Both the position numbers and the translations under genes were made by a program. 7,650 nt of DNA from JAVBNO01 sp031551485. Lineage in GTDB: Bacteria; Bacillota; Clostridia; Oscillospirales; Ruminococcaceae. Of this stretch, positions 5,857-7,650 are shown piece by piece. The notes beneath the pieces were generated by a model. It was not told the DNA's origin and ran no database searches. It was given only the letters and a program-made list of their open reading frames with translations. The first letter of the stretch is position 1; each line of letters starts with the position of its first letter. The stretch lies in contig JAVBNO010000041.1 in assembly GCA_031551485.1 (NCBI GenBank), forward strand, positions 1-7,650, given 5' to 3'.

Positions 5857-7467
5857 TCAAAGGGAGGAGGATGGGGCGGCGCTTGTCTGCCCGTCTGGGG
5901 GCTGGCGGGCGGGCGCTTCGGCGGCACTGCTGCCGAATTCGGTTGCGGATTCTCCACCGGCGGCTTCGTTGCCGTTGGCCTCAAAAAGATTCAACAAGTA
6001 CAGGCTGGCGGAGGCGTAACTTTCGTTGGCATCGTCGCCGCTTTGGCCCACCGCCGCACCGGCTGCCCGGGGAGCGCCTTCCCACAGCACCCCGGCAAAG
6101 CAGACCCAGTTGCCTTCGTTGGAGATGGAAAGGCTGCGGATGTGGGCGCCGCGGTCCGAGAGAATGGGGAGGCCTACGTTCACCCGGCGGATTGGCGCCA
6201 TGGTGGCGGCGTCGTAAACGCAGATGACCGTATCGGGGGGATTTGAGTCCCACACGCTGCCGGAATCGATGGTGGCTATGTATTTTCCATTGGGGCTCAA
6301 GGCGTACATGGGGCTGCCGGTGTTTATTTTTGCGACTGTTTTTGCCGCGGTATCCAGGTACAGGCAATAGGTGCCGTCTGCGCCGGCGCCCGAACCATCC
6401 TGCCAAAAAAGGGCTGTCCCGTTGGCGGCAGGAAAAGGAACGCCGGAAAAACGCGGCACCGGGGAAAAGAAGGAGGAACCGTTTCGTACGTTGAAAAAGC
6501 CGATGCCGTCACCGCCGGGATCGGGGCTGCAGGTGGCGGTAAAATAAATATTTTCACCGTCAAACCGGGTGATCCAGGCGCGGCCGTCATATTGGTACGT
6601 CTCTTTTAAGTCCAGGGCTTTGGTTTCCAGGGTGGCCAAGTTTTTGAAAGCGATGCCGCTTTGGGCCACAATGGATTGGCCGTCCAACCCCGGAATGGCC
6701 ACTTGCTGGGGGTCGGGGGTGGCCGCCACCTGAAAGAGGTTGTTGTAAAGGGAGGACGAGCTGTCGCTGTAATAAAAGCCTGGGGCCAGGCGAAAAAGAC
6801 GTTCGGGTATTTGGGCGATGACATGGCCTTCGCTTAGGTCATATACCACCGTGCCCTCTTGCCCTCTGATCAGCAGATGGCGGTCATCCACAAGCTCGCC
6901 GTCTATGCCGTTTCGCCAATCGGGGCAGACTTCCGCGCCAATGTCGGTGAGGGCGGCAGGCCAGATGAAAACGGGGGTGTCCGATAAGTACTGCCCGTCT
7001 TCCGGCAAGGGGTAGTCGGGCCGGGACAACGGGGGAGGCAACGGCAGCAAGGGGTCTTTGGGAATTGTCGCGTTTTGGTAGATGTCCAACAGCTTGGCGT
7101 AATCAAAGCGGCCGGAAGCAAGGGTGTAATAACGGGCGCTGCCCTCCAGCCAAAAGACCCCGTTGCGGTCGGTACTTAAAAAGGCCACCGGTTGTCCCTC
7201 TTTGAAAAAGTGCACCGAAATCATCGAGGCCATGTCGATGTCAGCGTCGGTGGGGGTAAACTGCAAACGGCTGCACAATTGGGCCAGCACCTCCACCACG
7301 GTGGTATCGGCGGCGGCGCGGGCCAGATTGGCGGGGCCAAAATACAGGGTTACTTCATCGGCCTGGATATTGCCGGTGGCCGATTCTTTTATGCTGGCAC
7401 ATCCGGACGCCAGCACAAGCAATAAGACTGCGCAGAAAAATGATATCATTTTTTTGATTATGCTCAT
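5857..7467 (-). CDS. Large lipoprotein of unknown function with beta-propeller-like C-terminal half, 536 aa
   Basis: This is a predicted lipid-anchored extracytoplasmic protein whose function I do not recognise. I choose ATG 7467-7465: AAGGTG lies six bases upstream, and the protein then starts MSIIKKMISFFCAVLLLVLA with lipobox ASGC (C23). An in-frame ATG at 7515 has no ribosome binding site and would bury the signal peptide. After the anchor, residues about 33-130 (VTLYFGPANL..., FFKEGQPVAFLSTDRNGVFW, ARYYTLASGRFDYAKLLDIYQ) look like a small alpha/beta domain. Residues about 150-480 are mainly beta, with propeller-like blade phrases such as SPNGKYIATIDSGSV and SISNEGNWVCFAG, each followed by a short strand reporting a value. 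The last about 45 residues are Ala/Gly/Ser/Pro-rich and likely disordered. No catalytic motif is seen. The amidase lipoprotein gene follows on the same strand. Confidence 0.88.
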   Translation of the reverse strand: MSIIKKMISFFCAVLLLVLASGCASIKESATGNIQADEVTLYFGPANLARAAADTTVVEVLAQLCSRLQFTPTDADIDMASMISVHFFKEGQPVAFLSTDRNGVFWLEGSARYYTLASGRFDYAKLLDIYQNATIPKDPLLPLPPPLSRPDYPLPEDGQYLSDTPVFIWPAALTDIGAEVCPDWRNGIDGELVDDRHLLIRGQEGTVVYDLSEGHVIAQIPERLFRLAPGFYYSDSSSSLYNNLFQVAATPDPQQVAIPGLDGQSIVAQSGIAFKNLATLETKALDLKETYQYDGRAWITRFDGENIYFTATCSPDPGGDGIGFFNVRNGSSFFSPVPRFSGVPFPAANGTALFWQDGSGAGADGTYCLYLDTAAKTVAKINTGSPMYALSPNGKYIATIDSGSVWDSNPPDTVICVYDAATMAPIRRVNVGLPILSDRGAHIRSLSISNEGNWVCFAGVLWEGAPRAAGAAVGQSGDDANESYASASLYLLNLFEANGNEAAGGESATEFGSSAAEAPARQPPDGQTSAAPSSSL

Positions 7468-7550
7468 CGTCCACACCTTCCCAACCACCAGGCTGTTGTC
7501 GACGCGCCCGTCCATCGTAATGAGATATTGCCCGTCGGGCTTTCACTCAA

Positions 7551-7580
7551 AATGTAGCATAGGGGTTTGACCATTGTCAA
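7551..7580 (-). promoter_or_regulatory. Sigma-A-type promoter of the lipoprotein genes
   Basis: On the minus strand a perfect TTGACA (7580-7575) is followed after 18 bases by TACATT (7556-7551), preceded by TGC as an extended -10 element. Transcription would start near 7544, leaving about 75 bases of leader before the ATG at 7467. The leader carries a small GCCCGACGGGC palindrome. This is the best promoter match in the window. Confidence 0.68.
7567..7580. promoter_or_regulatory. Inverted repeat overlapping the -35 box (possible operator)
   Basis: TTGAC (7567-7571) and GTCAA (7576-7580) are perfect inverted copies separated by four bases. The dyad covers the whole -35 hexamer of the lipoprotein promoter, a position where a bound protein would block or contact polymerase. 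The arms are short, so chance is not excluded. Confidence 0.35.
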
Positions 7581-7615
7581 GGGCTGTAGTTTTGGCAAAA
7601 TATATGCACAATAAT

Positions 7616-7647
7616 GCGACCGGTTGTTTGTGTAAACAGCCGGTCGC
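7616..7647. terminator. Hairpin at right edge, possible terminator of the neighbouring gene
   Basis: GCGACCGG (7616-7623) pairs with CCGGTCGC (7640-7647), and the helix continues inward through a T-G wobble and five more pairs to a GTGT loop, giving about 14 pairs. On the minus strand it is followed by ATTATTGTG, T-rich but not a clean U-run. The far side is cut by the window. It probably ends a gene entering from the right on the minus strand. Confidence 0.5.
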
Positions 7648-7650
7648 CTA

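Noticed and set aside
5855..5860. TTGACT as a -35 box for the amidase gene
   Set aside because: The bases 17 positions downstream (AATCGG) do not match a -10 box, and the hexamer is part of the upstream gene's last codons.
7468..7515. A 16-residue N-terminal extension of the propeller-like lipoprotein from ATG 7515
   Set aside because: There is no ribosome binding site before it, and it would place the signal peptide and lipobox too far from the N-terminus. The ATG at 7467 has both a site and a proper signal peptide.

Overview
The window looks like a piece of chromosome from a Gram-positive, low-to-mid-GC bacterium of the Clostridia, probably a gut Oscillospiraceae/Ruminococcaceae-type organism. 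This is inferred from an AgrC-type GHKL sensor kinase, two lipoproteins with Gram-positive-style lipoboxes, strong AGGAGG-like ribosome binding sites, TTG and GTG starts, and small acidic/helical proteins of a kind I recall from Clostridia. I see no phage, transposon, CRISPR, tRNA or rRNA signature. Everything reads as ordinary chromosome, with several genes of poorly known function.

Layout. (1) Positions 1-859, minus strand: a tightly packed, probably translationally coupled block of three small genes (84 aa, 159 aa, and a third cut by the left edge). They are recognisable as conserved but have no known function. (2) Positions about 872-1019: a short AT-rich divergent promoter region. (3) Positions 1020-4387, plus strand: a YfcE/MJ0936-type metallophosphoesterase, a PHP-domain metal-dependent hydrolase, and an orphan seven-transmembrane AgrC-like histidine kinase. 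(4) Positions 4388-4498: a convergent intergenic region with a small hairpin and then a long, nearly perfect hairpin that should act as a terminator in both directions. (5) Positions 4499-7467, minus strand: two lipoprotein genes. The upstream one is a large protein of unknown function with beta-propeller-like features; the downstream one carries a C-terminal Amidase_6-type cysteine hydrolase domain. (6) Positions 7468-7650: a good sigma-A-type promoter for the lipoprotein pair with an inverted repeat over its -35 box, and a hairpin at the right edge that probably belongs to the next gene.

How the genes may work together. The two lipoproteins would both sit on the outer face of the cytoplasmic membrane and are adjacent on one strand, so a shared envelope role is plausible, but the sequence does not prove it. 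The PHP protein and the kinase are 51 bases apart and may share a transcript; no response regulator or Agr-type peptide gene is present. No feature here amounts to a clearly new system. The least explained parts are the three-gene small-protein block, the propeller-like lipoprotein next to the amidase lipoprotein, and the orphan kinase.
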